In this document: positions 51,175 through 60,886 of the stretch, one piece after another
Position numbering within the stretch: the stretch's first letter is position 1
Layout of the letters: every line of letters starts with the position of its first letter
Assembly: GCF_000373565.1 (NCBI RefSeq)
Contig: NZ_KB891851.1
Location: 62,001-126,000 of the forward strand
Origin: Streptomyces sp. HmicA12
Lineage (GTDB): Bacteria > Actinomycetota > Actinomycetes > Streptomycetales > Streptomycetaceae
Length of the DNA: 64,000 nucleotides
Direction: 5' to 3'
The notes under the pieces: generated by a model
What the model saw: the letters and a program-made list of their open reading frames with translations, nothing else
Database searches by the model: none
What the model was told of the DNA's origin: nothing
Made by a program: the position numbers and the translations under genes

Positions 51175-52560
51175 TCAGCCGGTGGCGGCCCGCACCGCCG
51201 CCACCGCCTTGCGCGCCGCCACCAGCACCGGGTCCCACACCGGGGAGAACGGCGGCGCGTACCCCAGGTCGAGCGCGGTCATCTGCTCCACCGTCATCCC
51301 CGCGGTCAGCGCGACCGCCGCGACGTCGACCCGCTTCGCGGCCCCCTCACGCCCCACGATCTGCACCCCGAGCAGCCGTCCGGTGCGCCGCTCGGCCAGC
51401 ATCTTCACCGTCATCGGCGCCGCCCCCGGGTAGTAGCCCGCCCGGCTCGTCGACTCGATGGTCACCGTCACGTACCGCAGCCCGGCCCGCCGCGCGTCCT
51501 TCTCGCGCAGCCCGGTGCGGGCGATCTCCAGGTCGCACACCTTGCTGACCGCCGTGCCGACGACGCCGGGGAACGTGGCGTAACCCCCGCCCACGTTCGA
51601 CCCGATGACCTGCCCGTGCTTGTTCGCGTGGGTACCGAGCGCGATGTGCCGGAAGGTCCCCGACACCAGATCGCGCACCTCGACGCAGTCGCCGCCCGCC
51701 CACACGTCCTCGTGCCCGCGCACCCGCATCGCCAGGTCCGTGAGCAGCCCGCCGTGTTCGCCGAGCGGCAGCCCGGCGTCCCGCGCGAGCGCGGTCTCCG
51801 GGCGCACACCGATCCCCAGCACCACGACGTCCGCGGGGTACTCGGCGTCCTCGGCCGCCACGGCCCGCACCCGCCCGTCGTCCCCGGTGAGGATCTTCGT
51901 GACCTCGGTGTCGTCGACCATGGTGATGCCCATGCCGGTCATCGCCTCGTGCACCAGGCGCCCCATGTCCGCGTCCAGCGTCGACATCGGCTCGGCCCCG
52001 CGGTTGACGACGGTGACCTCGTACCCGCGGTGGATGAGCGCCTCGGCCATCTCGACGCCGATGTACCCGGCGCCCACGACCACGGCCCGGCGCCCCCGCG
52101 TCCCCCGGAGGGAGTCGAGCAGCGCCTGCCCGTCGCCGAGCGTCTGCACCCCGTGCACTCCCGGCGCGTCGATCCCCGGCAGCGCCGGGCGGACCGGGCG
52201 GGCCCCCGTCGCGATCACGAGTTTGTCGTACGAGGTCCAGGTCTCGCCCGAGCCCTCGTCGTCGAGGTCACGGGAGCGCACCCGCCGCCCCTCGACATCG
52301 ATCTCCACGACCTCGGTCCGCATCCGCAGATCGATGCCGCGCGCCCGGTGCTCCTCGGGCGAGCGCGCGATCAGCTCGTCCCGCTCCCCGACCTGGCCCC
52401 CCACCCAGTACGGGATCCCGCACGCCGAGTACGACGTGAAGCGCCCCCGCTCGAACGCCACGATCTCCAGTTCGTCCGGGCCACGAAGACGGCGTGCCTG
52501 CGACGCGGCGGACATGCCCGCCGCGTCACCGCCGATCACCACGAGTCGCTCAGCAGTCAT
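51175..52560 (-). CDS. FAD-dependent pyridine nucleotide-disulfide oxidoreductase (CoA-disulfide reductase type)
   Basis: A 461-residue flavoprotein. FAD is bound by VIGGDAAGMSAASQARRL at the N-terminus and by VWAGGDCVEV near residue 280. NAD(P)H is bound by RAVVVGAGYIGVEMAEAL near residue 155. The single redox Cys47 in YSACGIPYWVGG is the mark of the CoA-disulfide reductase / NADH oxidase / NADH peroxidase group, followed by a dimerisation domain (PGVVGTAVSKVCDLEIARTGL). It probably keeps a small thiol or persulfide reduced; the exact substrate is uncertain. It is convergent with hemE and followed on its own strand by nothing coupled. Confidence 0.87.
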   Translation of the reverse strand: MTAERLVVIGGDAAGMSAASQARRLRGPDELEIVAFERGRFTSYSACGIPYWVGGQVGERDELIARSPEEHRARGIDLRMRTEVVEIDVEGRRVRSRDLDDEGSGETWTSYDKLVIATGARPVRPALPGIDAPGVHGVQTLGDGQALLDSLRGTRGRRAVVVGAGYIGVEMAEALIHRGYEVTVVNRGAEPMSTLDADMGRLVHEAMTGMGITMVDDTEVTKILTGDDGRVRAVAAEDAEYPADVVVLGIGVRPETALARDAGLPLGEHGGLLTDLAMRVRGHEDVWAGGDCVEVRDLVSGTFRHIALGTHANKHGQVIGSNVGGGYATFPGVVGTAVSKVCDLEIARTGLREKDARRAGLRYVTVTIESTSRAGYYPGAAPMTVKMLAERRTGRLLGVQIVGREGAAKRVDVAAVALTAGMTVEQMTALDLGYAPPFSPVWDPVLVAARKAVAAVRAATG

Positions 52561-52587
52561 GGCCCCACGCTACGTGGACCGCCCGCG

Positions 52588-53607
52588 TCAGTGCCGCTCG
52601 TCGGCGTCCCGCTCGGGGTGCGCCGGGAGCGGGCCGAAGGCCGTGCGCACCGGCTCCGGCGCGGGCCGGCGCGGCAGCCGGGGCCGCACGAGACGCGCCC
52701 ACACCACCACGAGCAGCGCCACGAGCGCCGCGAACGGCAGGACGGCCGCGAGCACGATCCCGATCCACTTCAGGAACGTCACGAAGGCGCCCCAGCCACC
52801 GGACAGCGCGTCCAGGAACCCAGGCCCGTCGTCGCCGCCCCCGTCGCCCGCCTTCGCCGGGGCCTCGGACAGCTTCAGCGTGATCGTCGCCAGCGTCGTG
52901 CGGTCCTCCAGGGACGCCTGCTGGGCGAGCAGCGCCTCCAACTCCGTCTGCCGGTTGCTCAGTTCGCCCTCCAGCGTCACGACGTCGCTCAACTTCGTCG
53001 CCCGGTCCATGAGTTCCCGCACCCGCGCCACGCTCGCCCGCTGGGACTTGATCCGGCTGTCCACGTCGACGACCTGGTCGGTGACGTCCTTGGCGGACTC
53101 GTTCCGCGACAGCAGCCGGCCCGAGCCGGCGAGCCGGTCGGCCACGTCCTCGTACGACTCCTGCGGCACCCGCAGCGTGACCCGGGTGCGCTCGTGGCCG
53201 TGGCCGTCGCGGTCGGTCGACTCGTTGCCGACGTAACCGCCCGCGTCCTCGGTGGCGGTGCGTGCTCTGTCGAGCGCGTCCGGCACGTCCTTGACGCGGA
53301 CGGACAGCGAGGCGGTGCGGATGATGTGGACGCCGCTGAGCTTCGGCGTCTTCCGCGCGCCGCTCCCGCTCTTGCCGCCGGAATCGGCCCGGCTGTCGGC
53401 GGCGCCACCCGGTACGCCCTTGCCGTCGTCCTGCGCCAGGGACTTGTCCCCGGCGTCGTCGTTCGAGCCGCCGCCGGCCGCGCCGCTGCACCCCGTCAGG
53501 GCGAGGGCCGCCGCGAGCAGCAGCAGGGCCAGGATGTGCAGCGGCCGCGGCCGCGTCGTCGTACCGGATGCGAGCATCGACGTACCCCCGAGGGATGTGC
53601 CATTCAT
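52588..53607 (-). CDS. DUF4349 lipoprotein with coiled coil and C-terminal membrane helix
   Basis: A 339-residue surface protein. The signal LHILALLLLAAALALTGCSG ends in a lipobox Cys near residue 40. A low-complexity linker precedes the DUF4349 domain (IIRTASLSVRVKDVPDALDRA, TLRVPQESYEDVADRLAGSG), which includes a coiled coil (VDSRIKSQRASVARVRELMDRATKL, EGELSNRQTELEALLAQQASLEDRTTLATI). A membrane helix (WIGIVLAAVLPFAALVALLVVVW) and basic tail end it. Members are bacterial envelope proteins of unknown function. The ATG at 53607 follows AGGGG. It precedes the flavoprotein gene on the same strand by 27 bases. Confidence 0.82.
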   Translation of the reverse strand: MNGTSLGGTSMLASGTTTRPRPLHILALLLLAAALALTGCSGAAGGGSNDDAGDKSLAQDDGKGVPGGAADSRADSGGKSGSGARKTPKLSGVHIIRTASLSVRVKDVPDALDRARTATEDAGGYVGNESTDRDGHGHERTRVTLRVPQESYEDVADRLAGSGRLLSRNESAKDVTDQVVDVDSRIKSQRASVARVRELMDRATKLSDVVTLEGELSNRQTELEALLAQQASLEDRTTLATITLKLSEAPAKAGDGGGDDGPGFLDALSGGWGAFVTFLKWIGIVLAAVLPFAALVALLVVVWARLVRPRLPRRPAPEPVRTAFGPLPAHPERDADERH

Positions 53608-53719
53608 CGGACGCCCCTTCGACGCGCGAACCACCCCTTCCGGTGATTGCCGGGCGGCCGCGAACCGGTAACGGTCGGGACTCGACGGAGTGGGCCCCGC
53701 GTTCTGACAGAGTGGGGGC

Positions 53720-55246
53720 ATGCGCGAAGCGGACACACGTACGGAAACGGAAACGGTCAGGGACGTCCTGGTCATCGGCGGTGGTATCGCGGGACTCGCG
53801 GCCGCCCACCGAGTGCTCGACCAGAGGCCCGGTGTCCGGGTCACGCTCCTGGAGAGCTCCGAAAGACTCGGCGGCAAACTGCGCGCGGGCGAGATCGCCG
53901 GCGCCCGCATCGACCTCGGCGCCGAGTCGATGCTGGCCCGCCGCCCGGAGGCCGTCGGCCTGGCCAGGGAGGTCGGTCTCGGCGACCGCCTGCAGCCGCC
54001 GTCCACGGCGACCGCCTCGATCTGGACCCGCGACGCCCTGCGCCCCATGCCCAAGGGCCACGTCATGGGCGTACCCGGCACCGCGGAGGCGCTCGCCGGG
54101 GTCCTCTCCGACGAGGGACTCGCCCGCATCGAGGAGGACGCCGACCTCCCCGTGACGCCGATCGGCGACGACATCGCGGTCGGCGAGTACGTCGCCGCCC
54201 GCCTCGGCCGCGAGGTCGTCGACCGCCTCGTCGAACCCCTCCTCGGCGGCGTCTACGCGGGCGACGCCTACCGCATCTCGCTGCGCAGCGCCGTCCCCCA
54301 GCTCTTCGAGGAGGCCCGCCGCCACACGTCCCTGACGGAGGCGGTCCGCGCGATCCAGGCCAGGACCCCGCAGTCGGCCGCCGAACCGGCCCCGGTCTTC
54401 ATGGGCATCGAGGGCGGCATCGGCACCCTGCCGCAGGCGGTGGCCGACGCCGTGCGCGACAGGGGCGGCGAGATCCTGCTCGGCGAACGGGCGGTGCAGC
54501 TGGGGGCACGGGGAACCGTGCGAGCGACCACCGACGACGGATCGTCGACGGGCACCCGCGAGCCCCTCTGGCGAGTCGTCACGGAATCGGGCCGCACCTT
54601 CCACGCGGCCCAAGTGATCGTCGCCCTCCCGGCGCCCGCCGCGGCGAGCGTGCTCCGCACCGCCTCGCCCATGGCCGCCCAGGAACTCCGCGGCATCGAG
54701 TACGCCTCCATGGCCCTGATCACCCTGGCCTACCGCAAGAGCGAGGCGAACCTCCCGCCCGGCAGCGGATTCCTGGTTCCGCCCGTCGACGGCCGCACCA
54801 TCAAGGCCGCCACCTTCGCCTCGCACAAGTGGGGCTGGATCGAGGAGGAGAACCCGGATCTCGTCCTCGTGCGGACATCGGTCGGACGCCACGGCGACGA
54901 CAAGGACCTGGCCCGCGACGACGCCGAACTCGTCGACATCGCCCGCCGCGACCTGCGCGAGGCGGTCGGCCTGACCGCCACCCCCGTCGACGCCCACGTC
55001 ACGCGCTGGCAGGACGGCCTGCCCCAGTACCCCGTCGGCCACGCCGAGCGCGTCGCCCGGATCCGCGAGCACATCGCGGGGCTGCCCGGCGTCTCCGTGT
55101 GCGGCGCCGCGTACGACGGCGTCGGCATCCCGGCGTGCATCGCGAGCGCGTACGCGGCCGTGGACGAGCTGCGCGGAGACACGGTCGCCCGCGAGGAGCT
55201 GAAGGCCAACCCGGTGCAGAGCCTGCACGGCGGCGCGGGAGAATAG
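53720..55246 (+). CDS. hemY: HemY-type coproporphyrinogen III oxidase (CgoX)
   Basis: A 508-residue FAD enzyme of the oxygen-dependent protoporphyrinogen-oxidase family. The N-terminal dinucleotide fold is [18 protein letters not shown] followed by [16 protein letters not shown], then [20 protein letters not shown]. The C-terminal FAD closure is [25 protein letters not shown]. In Gram-positive and actinobacterial cells this enzyme oxidises coproporphyrinogen III to coproporphyrin III. The hemQ gene begins five bases after its stop, with the ribosome site overlapping the stop codon, so the pair is coupled. The enzyme is often annotated hemG in streptomycetes. Confidence 0.92.
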   Translation: MREADTRTETETVRDVLVIGGGIAGLAAAHRVLDQRPGVRVTLLESSERLGGKLRAGEIAGARIDLGAESMLARRPEAVGLAREVGLGDRLQPPSTATASIWTRDALRPMPKGHVMGVPGTAEALAGVLSDEGLARIEEDADLPVTPIGDDIAVGEYVAARLGREVVDRLVEPLLGGVYAGDAYRISLRSAVPQLFEEARRHTSLTEAVRAIQARTPQSAAEPAPVFMGIEGGIGTLPQAVADAVRDRGGEILLGERAVQLGARGTVRATTDDGSSTGTREPLWRVVTESGRTFHAAQVIVALPAPAAASVLRTASPMAAQELRGIEYASMALITLAYRKSEANLPPGSGFLVPPVDGRTIKAATFASHKWGWIEEENPDLVLVRTSVGRHGDDKDLARDDAELVDIARRDLREAVGLTATPVDAHVTRWQDGLPQYPVGHAERVARIREHIAGLPGVSVCGAAYDGVGIPACIASAYAAVDELRGDTVAREELKANPVQSLHGGAGE

Positions 55247-55251
55247 GAGAC

Positions 55252-55989
55252 ATGAGCGACGAGAACACCACCCCCGACGCGGCGGCAGCCCGTATCCCGA
55301 ACAAGGGCAAGTTGGCGAAGGACCTCAACGAGGCGATCCGCTACACGCTCTGGTCGGTCTTCAAGCTGAAGGACGTCCTCCCGGAGGACCGGGCCGGATA
55401 CGCCGACGAGGTCCAGGAGCTCTTCGACCAGCTCGCCGCGAAGGACATCACGGTCCGCGGCACGTACGACGTGTCGGGCCTGCGCGCCGACGCCGACCTC
55501 ATGATCTGGTGGCACGCGGAGACCTCCGACGAGCTGCAGGAGGCGTACAACCTCTTCCGCCGCACCAAGCTGGGCCGCGCCCTGGAGCCGGTCTGGTCGA
55601 ACATGGCGCTGCACCGCCCCGCCGAGTTCAACCGCTCGCACATCCCGGCGTTCCTGGCCGACGAGACGCCCCGCAACTACGTCTCGGTGTACCCCTTCGT
55701 GCGCTCCTACGACTGGTACCTGCTGCCCGACGACGAGCGCCGCAAGATGCTCGCCGACCACGGCAAGATGGCCCGTGGGTTCGCGGACGTGCGCGCCAAC
55801 ACCGTCGCCTCGTTCTCGCTCGGCGACTACGAGTGGATCCTCGCCTTCGAGGCCGACGAGCTGTACCGCATCGTCGACCTCATGCGTCACCTGCGCGCCT
55901 CCGAGGCGCGGCGCCACGTCCGCGAGGAGGTCCCGTTCTACACGGGCCGCCGCAAGAGCGTGGCCGAGCTGGTGGCGGGACTCGCGTAA
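55252..55989 (+). CDS. hemQ: Coproheme decarboxylase (HemQ/ChdC)
   Basis: A 245-residue chlorite-dismutase-fold enzyme that converts coproheme III to heme b with peroxide, the last step of the coproporphyrin-dependent pathway. Typical parts are [70 protein letters not shown] (containing the catalytic Tyr near residue 145 and the heme-ligand His near residue 170) and [25 protein letters not shown]. It ends at a long terminator. Its presence shows that this organism uses the Gram-positive heme route. Confidence 0.94.
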   Translation: MSDENTTPDAAAARIPNKGKLAKDLNEAIRYTLWSVFKLKDVLPEDRAGYADEVQELFDQLAAKDITVRGTYDVSGLRADADLMIWWHAETSDELQEAYNLFRRTKLGRALEPVWSNMALHRPAEFNRSHIPAFLADETPRNYVSVYPFVRSYDWYLLPDDERRKMLADHGKMARGFADVRANTVASFSLGDYEWILAFEADELYRIVDLMRHLRASEARRHVREEVPFYTGRRKSVAELVAGLA

Positions 55990-55992
55990 GCA

Positions 55993-56028
55993 CCGTCGAG
56001 CCCCTCCGGCGATGGAGGGGCTCGACGG
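55993..56028. terminator. Bidirectional terminator between hemQ and the secreted hydrolase
   Basis: CCGTCGAGCCCCTCC (55993-56007) and GGAGGGGCTCGACGG (56014-56028) form a perfect 15-bp stem with a six-base loop between two convergent genes. Confidence 0.8.
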
Positions 56029-56037
56029 AGGAGCGAC

Positions 56038-57630
56038 CTACCTCAGCGGCGTCGGCTCGGCATGCGCCGCACACGTCGCCGACCGCTCCTCCGGCACCCG
56101 GCCCTCCAGGACGTACGCGTCCAGGTGGCCGTTCACGCAGGCGTTCGCGCCGCCGCCGATGCCGTGCGTACCGGCGTTCTTCTCCGTCACCAGCACCGAA
56201 CCGGCGAGCCGCCGGTTCAGTTCCCGCGCGCCGGTGTACGGCGTCGCGGCGTCGCGCTCGGCGGCCAGGATCAGCGTCGACGGCAGCCGTCCCGGACCGA
56301 CCCGCACGTCCACCGGCCGCTGCCGCGGCGCGGACCAGTAGGCGCACGGCAGGTTCATCCAGGCGTTGTCCCACGTCTCGAACGGCGCCGTCTTCGCGAG
56401 GGCCGTGTTGTCGTGGTCCCACACCCGGAAGTCCGTCGGCCAGGGCGCGTCGTTGCACTCGACGGCCGTGTACACCGCGTTGCCGTTCTCGTTCTCGGCG
56501 AGCCCCTCCGACGGCGGCGCCGCCTGCCCGATCAGCGGCTTCGGGTTCCCCTTCAGGTACTCGGAGAGCGCCAGGGCGCGCATCGGCCAGTAGTCGTCGT
56601 AGTACCCGGCCTGCAGATACGCCGACTGCAGCTGCCCCGGGCCGACCTTCTTGCCGGCCGGCTCGTGCGCCAGCTCCGCGCGCACCTTCTCGTACGAACG
56701 CAGCACTTCCTCGGGCGTCGTGCCCAGGCCGTACGTCTTGTCGTGCTTGGCGACCCACGCCCGGAAGTCGGCCCAGCGGCGCTCGAACGCGGCCGACTGC
56801 TCCAGGTTGTTCGTGTACCAGATCTGCTGCGGGTCGGGGTTGACCGCCGAGTCGAAGACCATGCGGCGCACGTGCGACGGGAAGAGCTGCGCGTACACGG
56901 CCCCGATGTACGTCCCGTACGAGGCGCCCATGTAGGTGAGCTTCCGCTCGCCGAGCGCGGCGCGCAGCACGTCCAGGTCACGGGCGTTGTTGAGGCTCGT
57001 GTAGTGGGCGATGCCCAGGTTCTTCGCGCAGCCCGCCGCGTACGACTTGGCCTGCGCGATGCGTTCCATCTTGTACGAGGCCGAGGGGTGTGTCGGCGAC
57101 TGGGTCGGCGCCTTCGCGAACTGCTTCGGGTCCTGGCAGGAGATCGGCGCGGAGCGGCCCACGCCGCGCGGGGCGTAGCCGACGAGGTCGTAGGCGGCGC
57201 CGATGCGCTTCCACTCCGGCATCATGCCGACGAGCGGGAAGTACATGCCGTTGCCGCCTGGCCCGCCCGGGTTGAAGACGAACGAACCCTGGCGCTCGCT
57301 CTTCTTCCCGCGGGCCGCGATCCGGCTGACGGTCAGCCGGATCTGCCGGCCGTCCGGGCGCGCGTAGTCGAGGGGGACGGTGACGGTGCCGCAGCGCACG
57401 GACTCCGGCAGGTCCTCCACGGCCGGGCAGGCCTTCCAGTCGATGCCCGCGGCGGCGGCCCGCCCGGCGGCGAGCGCGCTGCCGAGCGTCTCCGGGACGG
57501 TGCCGGGGGAGAGGGTGGTGGGGGAGGGGGTGGCGCTCGCGCTGCCCGCGGGGGCGGCGACGAGGGTGGACAGGACCAACGATCCCGCGGCGGCGTAGAG
57601 GGCGGATGTTGCTCTCGTCGCATGTCTCAT
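56038..57630 (-). CDS. Secreted alpha/beta hydrolase, tripeptidyl aminopeptidase type
   Basis: A 530-residue exported enzyme of peptidase family S33/S37-like tripeptidyl aminopeptidases. The signal peptide covers residues 1-33 (LYAAAGSLVLSTLVAAPAGSASA). The hydrolase domain has FVFNPGGPGGNGM (oxyanion loop), the nucleophile elbow MGASYGTYIGAVYAQ near residue 235, ILAAERDAATPYTGA (Asp) near 450 and NAGTHGIGGGANACVN (His) near 490 in a TAP-like C-terminal domain. It should cleave tripeptides from the N-termini of extracellular peptides. It is last in a same-strand run with the TIGR04222, DUF4142 and DUF692 genes, although 93 bases separate it from them. Confidence 0.87.
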   Translation of the reverse strand: MRHATRATSALYAAAGSLVLSTLVAAPAGSASATPSPTTLSPGTVPETLGSALAAGRAAAAGIDWKACPAVEDLPESVRCGTVTVPLDYARPDGRQIRLTVSRIAARGKKSERQGSFVFNPGGPGGNGMYFPLVGMMPEWKRIGAAYDLVGYAPRGVGRSAPISCQDPKQFAKAPTQSPTHPSASYKMERIAQAKSYAAGCAKNLGIAHYTSLNNARDLDVLRAALGERKLTYMGASYGTYIGAVYAQLFPSHVRRMVFDSAVNPDPQQIWYTNNLEQSAAFERRWADFRAWVAKHDKTYGLGTTPEEVLRSYEKVRAELAHEPAGKKVGPGQLQSAYLQAGYYDDYWPMRALALSEYLKGNPKPLIGQAAPPSEGLAENENGNAVYTAVECNDAPWPTDFRVWDHDNTALAKTAPFETWDNAWMNLPCAYWSAPRQRPVDVRVGPGRLPSTLILAAERDAATPYTGARELNRRLAGSVLVTEKNAGTHGIGGGANACVNGHLDAYVLEGRVPEERSATCAAHAEPTPLR

Positions 57631-57723
57631 CGCAGGGGCATCCCTTTCATCGGGCGTGACGAGTCAAAAGGGATACTTCGTTCGGTAGTTGGCGAAGTAA
57701 AGCACCGGCTCTCCGGTGTCGGA

Positions 57724-58527
57724 TCAATGACCCCGATGCGCCGTCGACGCGTCGCCGAGAGCGGCCCGCACCTGCGGATCGTCGACCGCGCGCACCCCGC
57801 GCACGGCGACCGCGAGCAGGCTGCCGGGGCTCGGGGCCTGCGTGGCGAGCAGCCGCTGTCCGACCGGTGAGGCCCAGCGCGTGTACGGATGGATCTCGAT
57901 CCGGGCGAGGGCCAGGCAGCTCAGCGTGAGCAGCAGCGGCAGCGCGAACCAGAGCGCCACCGGCGTGTCCTCCTGCTCCGCGCCCTGACCAGGCGTGAAC
58001 GTGGCGAGCGCGCCGAGCACCACCACCGCGACCGCCGAGGCCCGCACCTGCCGCACCGCGCCGGACAGCGTCGAGCGTGCGGCCTCCGGGACCGCGAGGC
58101 CCGCTGCGACGAGCCGCTCGGTCAGGGCGCGCACGGCGTCGCCCGTGGCGACGGCCGCCCGCAGCGGCCCGGTCCTGGCCTGGCCCCCGGGCCCTGTCGC
58201 GGCGAGCACCGAACGCTCCATGTCGTCCTCGCCCCGGGGGTCGACGACCGTCGCCCAGCCGGTGTGCGCGAGCAGCAGACGGCGGCCGCGGGCCATCGCC
58301 ACGAGCGTCACGTCCGCGACCCGGAGCGGGCCGCCGGACAGGAACGCCGTCTCGTACAGGGACAGTTCGTGGTTGCGCAGAAGGTGCGTGTCGGCCGCCG
58401 CTCCCGCGGCGCTCTCGGCACCCGAGGCGCGCTCGCCCTCGGCGGCGCGGACGGCCGCCAGGCACAGCCGGGCGCAGGAGACGGCCGCGGCGGCGAAGGC
58501 CAGCAGAAGGAACAGAACCCAGAACAT
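57724..58527 (-). CDS. TIGR04222-type membrane protein
   Basis: A 267-residue protein with an N-terminal helix (FWVLFLLLAFAAAAVSC), a cytoplasmic domain with the family stretch ETAFLSGGPLRVADVTLVAMARGRRLLLAHTGWATVVDP near residue 60, and two further helices near residues 160-205. TIGR04222 proteins of actinobacteria usually end in a Gly-, Cys- or His-rich low-complexity tail; here the tail is ordinary (ALGDASTAHRGH). Function is unknown. DUF692 proteins are often encoded nearby, as is the case here, two genes upstream. Confidence 0.75.
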   Translation of the reverse strand: MFWVLFLLLAFAAAAVSCARLCLAAVRAAEGERASGAESAAGAAADTHLLRNHELSLYETAFLSGGPLRVADVTLVAMARGRRLLLAHTGWATVVDPRGEDDMERSVLAATGPGGQARTGPLRAAVATGDAVRALTERLVAAGLAVPEAARSTLSGAVRQVRASAVAVVVLGALATFTPGQGAEQEDTPVALWFALPLLLTLSCLALARIEIHPYTRWASPVGQRLLATQAPSPGSLLAVAVRGVRAVDDPQVRAALGDASTAHRGH

Positions 58528-58614
58528 GTCCAGTTTCTATGCCGACCCTCCGGCAAGCCGCTACGGGGTATTCACCATGCGGACACCCGGCGCCCCGTCC
58601 TCACCTCGATGCCC

Positions 58615-59379
58615 TCATCGCGATCTCGGGCTCGACGCGGCGGGCGGCAGGGAGAAACTCGGCGACGGCGTCACCGGGGTCGCGGAGCCCGGGGACGCCG
58701 TCGGACCGGGCGGGGCGGGGGAGCGGGTCGCGGGCGGCGGGCTCGCGGTGGCCCCGTCGCGGGCCAGCGCGTCGAAGTCGACGAGCCCGGTGGCCTCCAG
58801 GACCTTGATGTGGTCGAGGACGGTGGTGTTGGCGTCGTCCGCGAGCTCCCTGACCAGGGTGTTGCGGGTCGAGGCGCGCACCTGGGCCACGAGCGAGAAC
58901 ACCTGGCCGTGCGCCCGGCGCAGGACATTGGCGAACCTCCGCTCGTAGTCCTGGCCCCTGGCCGCGGTCAACTCCCGTAACCAGTCCTGCTGTTGTTCGT
59001 TCGGCTGGTTCGGCAGCTCCAGGTCCAGCTGCGCCGCGACCTCCCGCACCCGGGCGTCCAGGAACGTGTGCCCCTCGACGAGATGCTCCCCCGCCGTCTC
59101 GACCGCCTTGCTCGGCGCCCGCTGTTCGGCCTGCTGTCCCGCGGGCATCTCCCACAGCCCGGCGAGCCGCACCTTCGTGATGAACGTGCGGTCCGTCGCC
59201 GACAGCGGACCGAATCTCGTCGACACGGTCTGGGAGTCGAGCGTGTCCAGGCCCGTGCCCGAGCGGTCCGCGTACGACCAGATCGGGAAGACGAGCGCGG
59301 CCAGCGTGGCGAGGAGCCCGGTGACGATGAGCGTGGTCCCGTTGATCCGGGTCCTGGGGGGTGCCGAGAGCAGTCGCAT
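58615..59379 (-). CDS. DUF4142 (ferritin-like fold) exported or membrane-anchored protein
   Basis: A 254-residue protein with an N-terminal membrane helix (TTLIVTGLLATLAALVFPIWSY). The DUF4142 domain at about 55-195 is helical: LSATDRTFITKVRLAGLWEMPAGQQAEQRA, GEHLVEGHTFLDARVREVAAQLDL, YERRFANVLRRAHGQVFSLVAQV and LDHIKVLEATGLVD. It ends in a Pro/Ser/Thr-rich tail of about 50 residues. DUF4142 proteins have a ferritin-like bundle, mostly without known metal chemistry. The start has AGGAGG six bases upstream. It lies between the DUF692 and TIGR04222 genes on the same strand (gaps 184 and 87 bases). Confidence 0.82.
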   Translation of the reverse strand: MRLLSAPPRTRINGTTLIVTGLLATLAALVFPIWSYADRSGTGLDTLDSQTVSTRFGPLSATDRTFITKVRLAGLWEMPAGQQAEQRAPSKAVETAGEHLVEGHTFLDARVREVAAQLDLELPNQPNEQQQDWLRELTAARGQDYERRFANVLRRAHGQVFSLVAQVRASTRNTLVRELADDANTTVLDHIKVLEATGLVDFDALARDGATASPPPATRSPAPPGPTASPGSATPVTPSPSFSLPPAASSPRSR

Positions 59380-59563
59380 GGTGCCTCCTGTTGCGGCACC
59401 GCACGCTAGTGCGCCTTCGGCACGGGGTGCCGGGCATCAGCCCGGAGTACGCCGACTTCCGTACGGGGCGCGGGGGTTGTGCGCTTCGCGCGCCCCGCAC
59501 TCGTCTGTAGGGCCGTCAGGTGCTCGGCGGAGTGCGGGCCGGTGGCGGCGCGCAGGCGCCCGC

Positions 59564-60886
59564 TCACCCCCTGCGCAGAGCGAACCGTGCCGCGCGCAGA
59601 GCTCGGGCCACCGGACGCCCCGCCAGCGGCGCGGGACCCGACCGCTCCAGCCACCAGCCCGTCAACTCCCGCCGCGCGCCCGGCTCCTGGACCCGCTGCT
59701 CGATCAGCAGATCCTCGGCGAAGTCGAGCGCGTCCCGGCGGTAGCCGGCGGTCATCGGCCGCCGGGCCGCGTACGCGAGGAACGCCGTGCGGTACGCCGG
59801 CGCGCCCAGGATCGACGGCAGCTCGGGCGCCACCTTCGCCACGACGTCCGCCCGCTTGGCCGCGAGGGCCTTGCCCTGCACGGCGAGCCGCGCCCGGTCG
59901 AAGCCCTCCGGCGCCGGCGTACCGGCGACGAGGGAGGAGAGCAGCGCGGCCTGGTCGAGAGCGACCCGTCCGCGTACGCACTCCTCGACCGGCACGTCGG
60001 GCGAGGGAGCGGCCGGGGCCGGGGCCGGGACCGGGACCGGCGGCGGGGGAGAACCGGCGGCCACGGTGGCCCGGATCTGCTCCACCTCGCGCCCCAACTC
60101 CCCTTCGTCCTCGGGGAAGTTCTCGTCCCGCTCCAGGAGTACGCCCGGCGGCGTCACCCGCGACGCCAGATCCGCCAGGACGTCGAGCACGGCCTGCGGC
60201 ACGGGGTGGGCGTGGCTGTCGTGCCACACCCCGTCCCGCTCGAAACCGCCCGCCACATGCACGTAGGCGATCGCCTCGACGGGCAGCTCGTCGAGGGCCT
60301 TGGCCGGATCCTCGCCCCGGTTGACGTGATTGGTGTGCAGGTTCGCCACGTCGATCAGCAGCCGTACGCCGGTGCGCTCCACCAACTCGTACAGGAACTG
60401 TCCCTCGGACATCTCCTCGCCGGGCCAGCCGAACAGCGCCGCGATGTTCTCCACGGCCAGCGGTACCGGCAGCGCGTCCTGCGCGATCCGGATGTTCTCG
60501 CACAGCACGTCGAGCGCGTCCCGGGTGCGCGGCACCGGCAGCAGGTGCCCCGCCTCCAGGAGCGGCGACGCGGTCCGCTCGCCGCCGGCCCTGACGAACG
60601 CGATGTGCTCGGTGACCAGCGGCGCCCCCAGCGCCTCGGCACGTGCGGCGAGCTGCGCGAGCCGTCCCTCGTCGGGCCGCTCGGCGCCGCCGAGCCCCAG
60701 CGAGACCCCGTGCGGCACGACGGTGACACCGCGCTCGCGCAGCCGCACCAGGGACTCGGGCAGATGGCCCGGGCACACGTTCTCGGCGACGGCCTCGACC
60801 CAGTCGATCCCCGGCATGGCCTCGACGATCCCGGCGATCTCGGGCCGCCAGCCGATCCCCGTCCCCAGGCGCGGAAGCTGCTGCAT
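59564..60886 (-). CDS. DUF692 (MbnB/TglH-like) iron enzyme fused to a DUF2063-like domain
   Basis: A 440-residue protein. Residues 1-290 are a DUF692 TIM barrel with the family's metal-ligand motifs: VEAVAENV (E35), [12 protein letters not shown] (H59), VTEHIAFVR (E94-H95), LAVENIA (E147), [11 protein letters not shown] (D179), YVHVAGGF (H210), [10 protein letters not shown] and [10 protein letters not shown]. Characterised DUF692 enzymes (MbnB, TglH, ChrH) use two or three irons to rearrange cysteines in peptide substrates, normally with a separate partner protein. Residues about 330-440 resemble the DUF2063/BufC-type partner, joined through a Pro/Ala linker, so enzyme and partner are fused here. 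No Cys-rich precursor is visible nearby. The ATG at 60886 follows GAGGGGG. Confidence 0.83.
   Translation of the reverse strand: MQQLPRLGTGIGWRPEIAGIVEAMPGIDWVEAVAENVCPGHLPESLVRLRERGVTVVPHGVSLGLGGAERPDEGRLAQLAARAEALGAPLVTEHIAFVRAGGERTASPLLEAGHLLPVPRTRDALDVLCENIRIAQDALPVPLAVENIAALFGWPGEEMSEGQFLYELVERTGVRLLIDVANLHTNHVNRGEDPAKALDELPVEAIAYVHVAGGFERDGVWHDSHAHPVPQAVLDVLADLASRVTPPGVLLERDENFPEDEGELGREVEQIRATVAAGSPPPPVPVPAPAPAAPSPDVPVEECVRGRVALDQAALLSSLVAGTPAPEGFDRARLAVQGKALAAKRADVVAKVAPELPSILGAPAYRTAFLAYAARRPMTAGYRRDALDFAEDLLIEQRVQEPGARRELTGWWLERSGPAPLAGRPVARALRAARFALRRG

Noticed and set aside
59564-60886. Methanobactin-type biosynthetic cluster
   Set aside because: The DUF692 enzyme is present, but no MbnA-like precursor, MbnC or transport genes are visible nearby.
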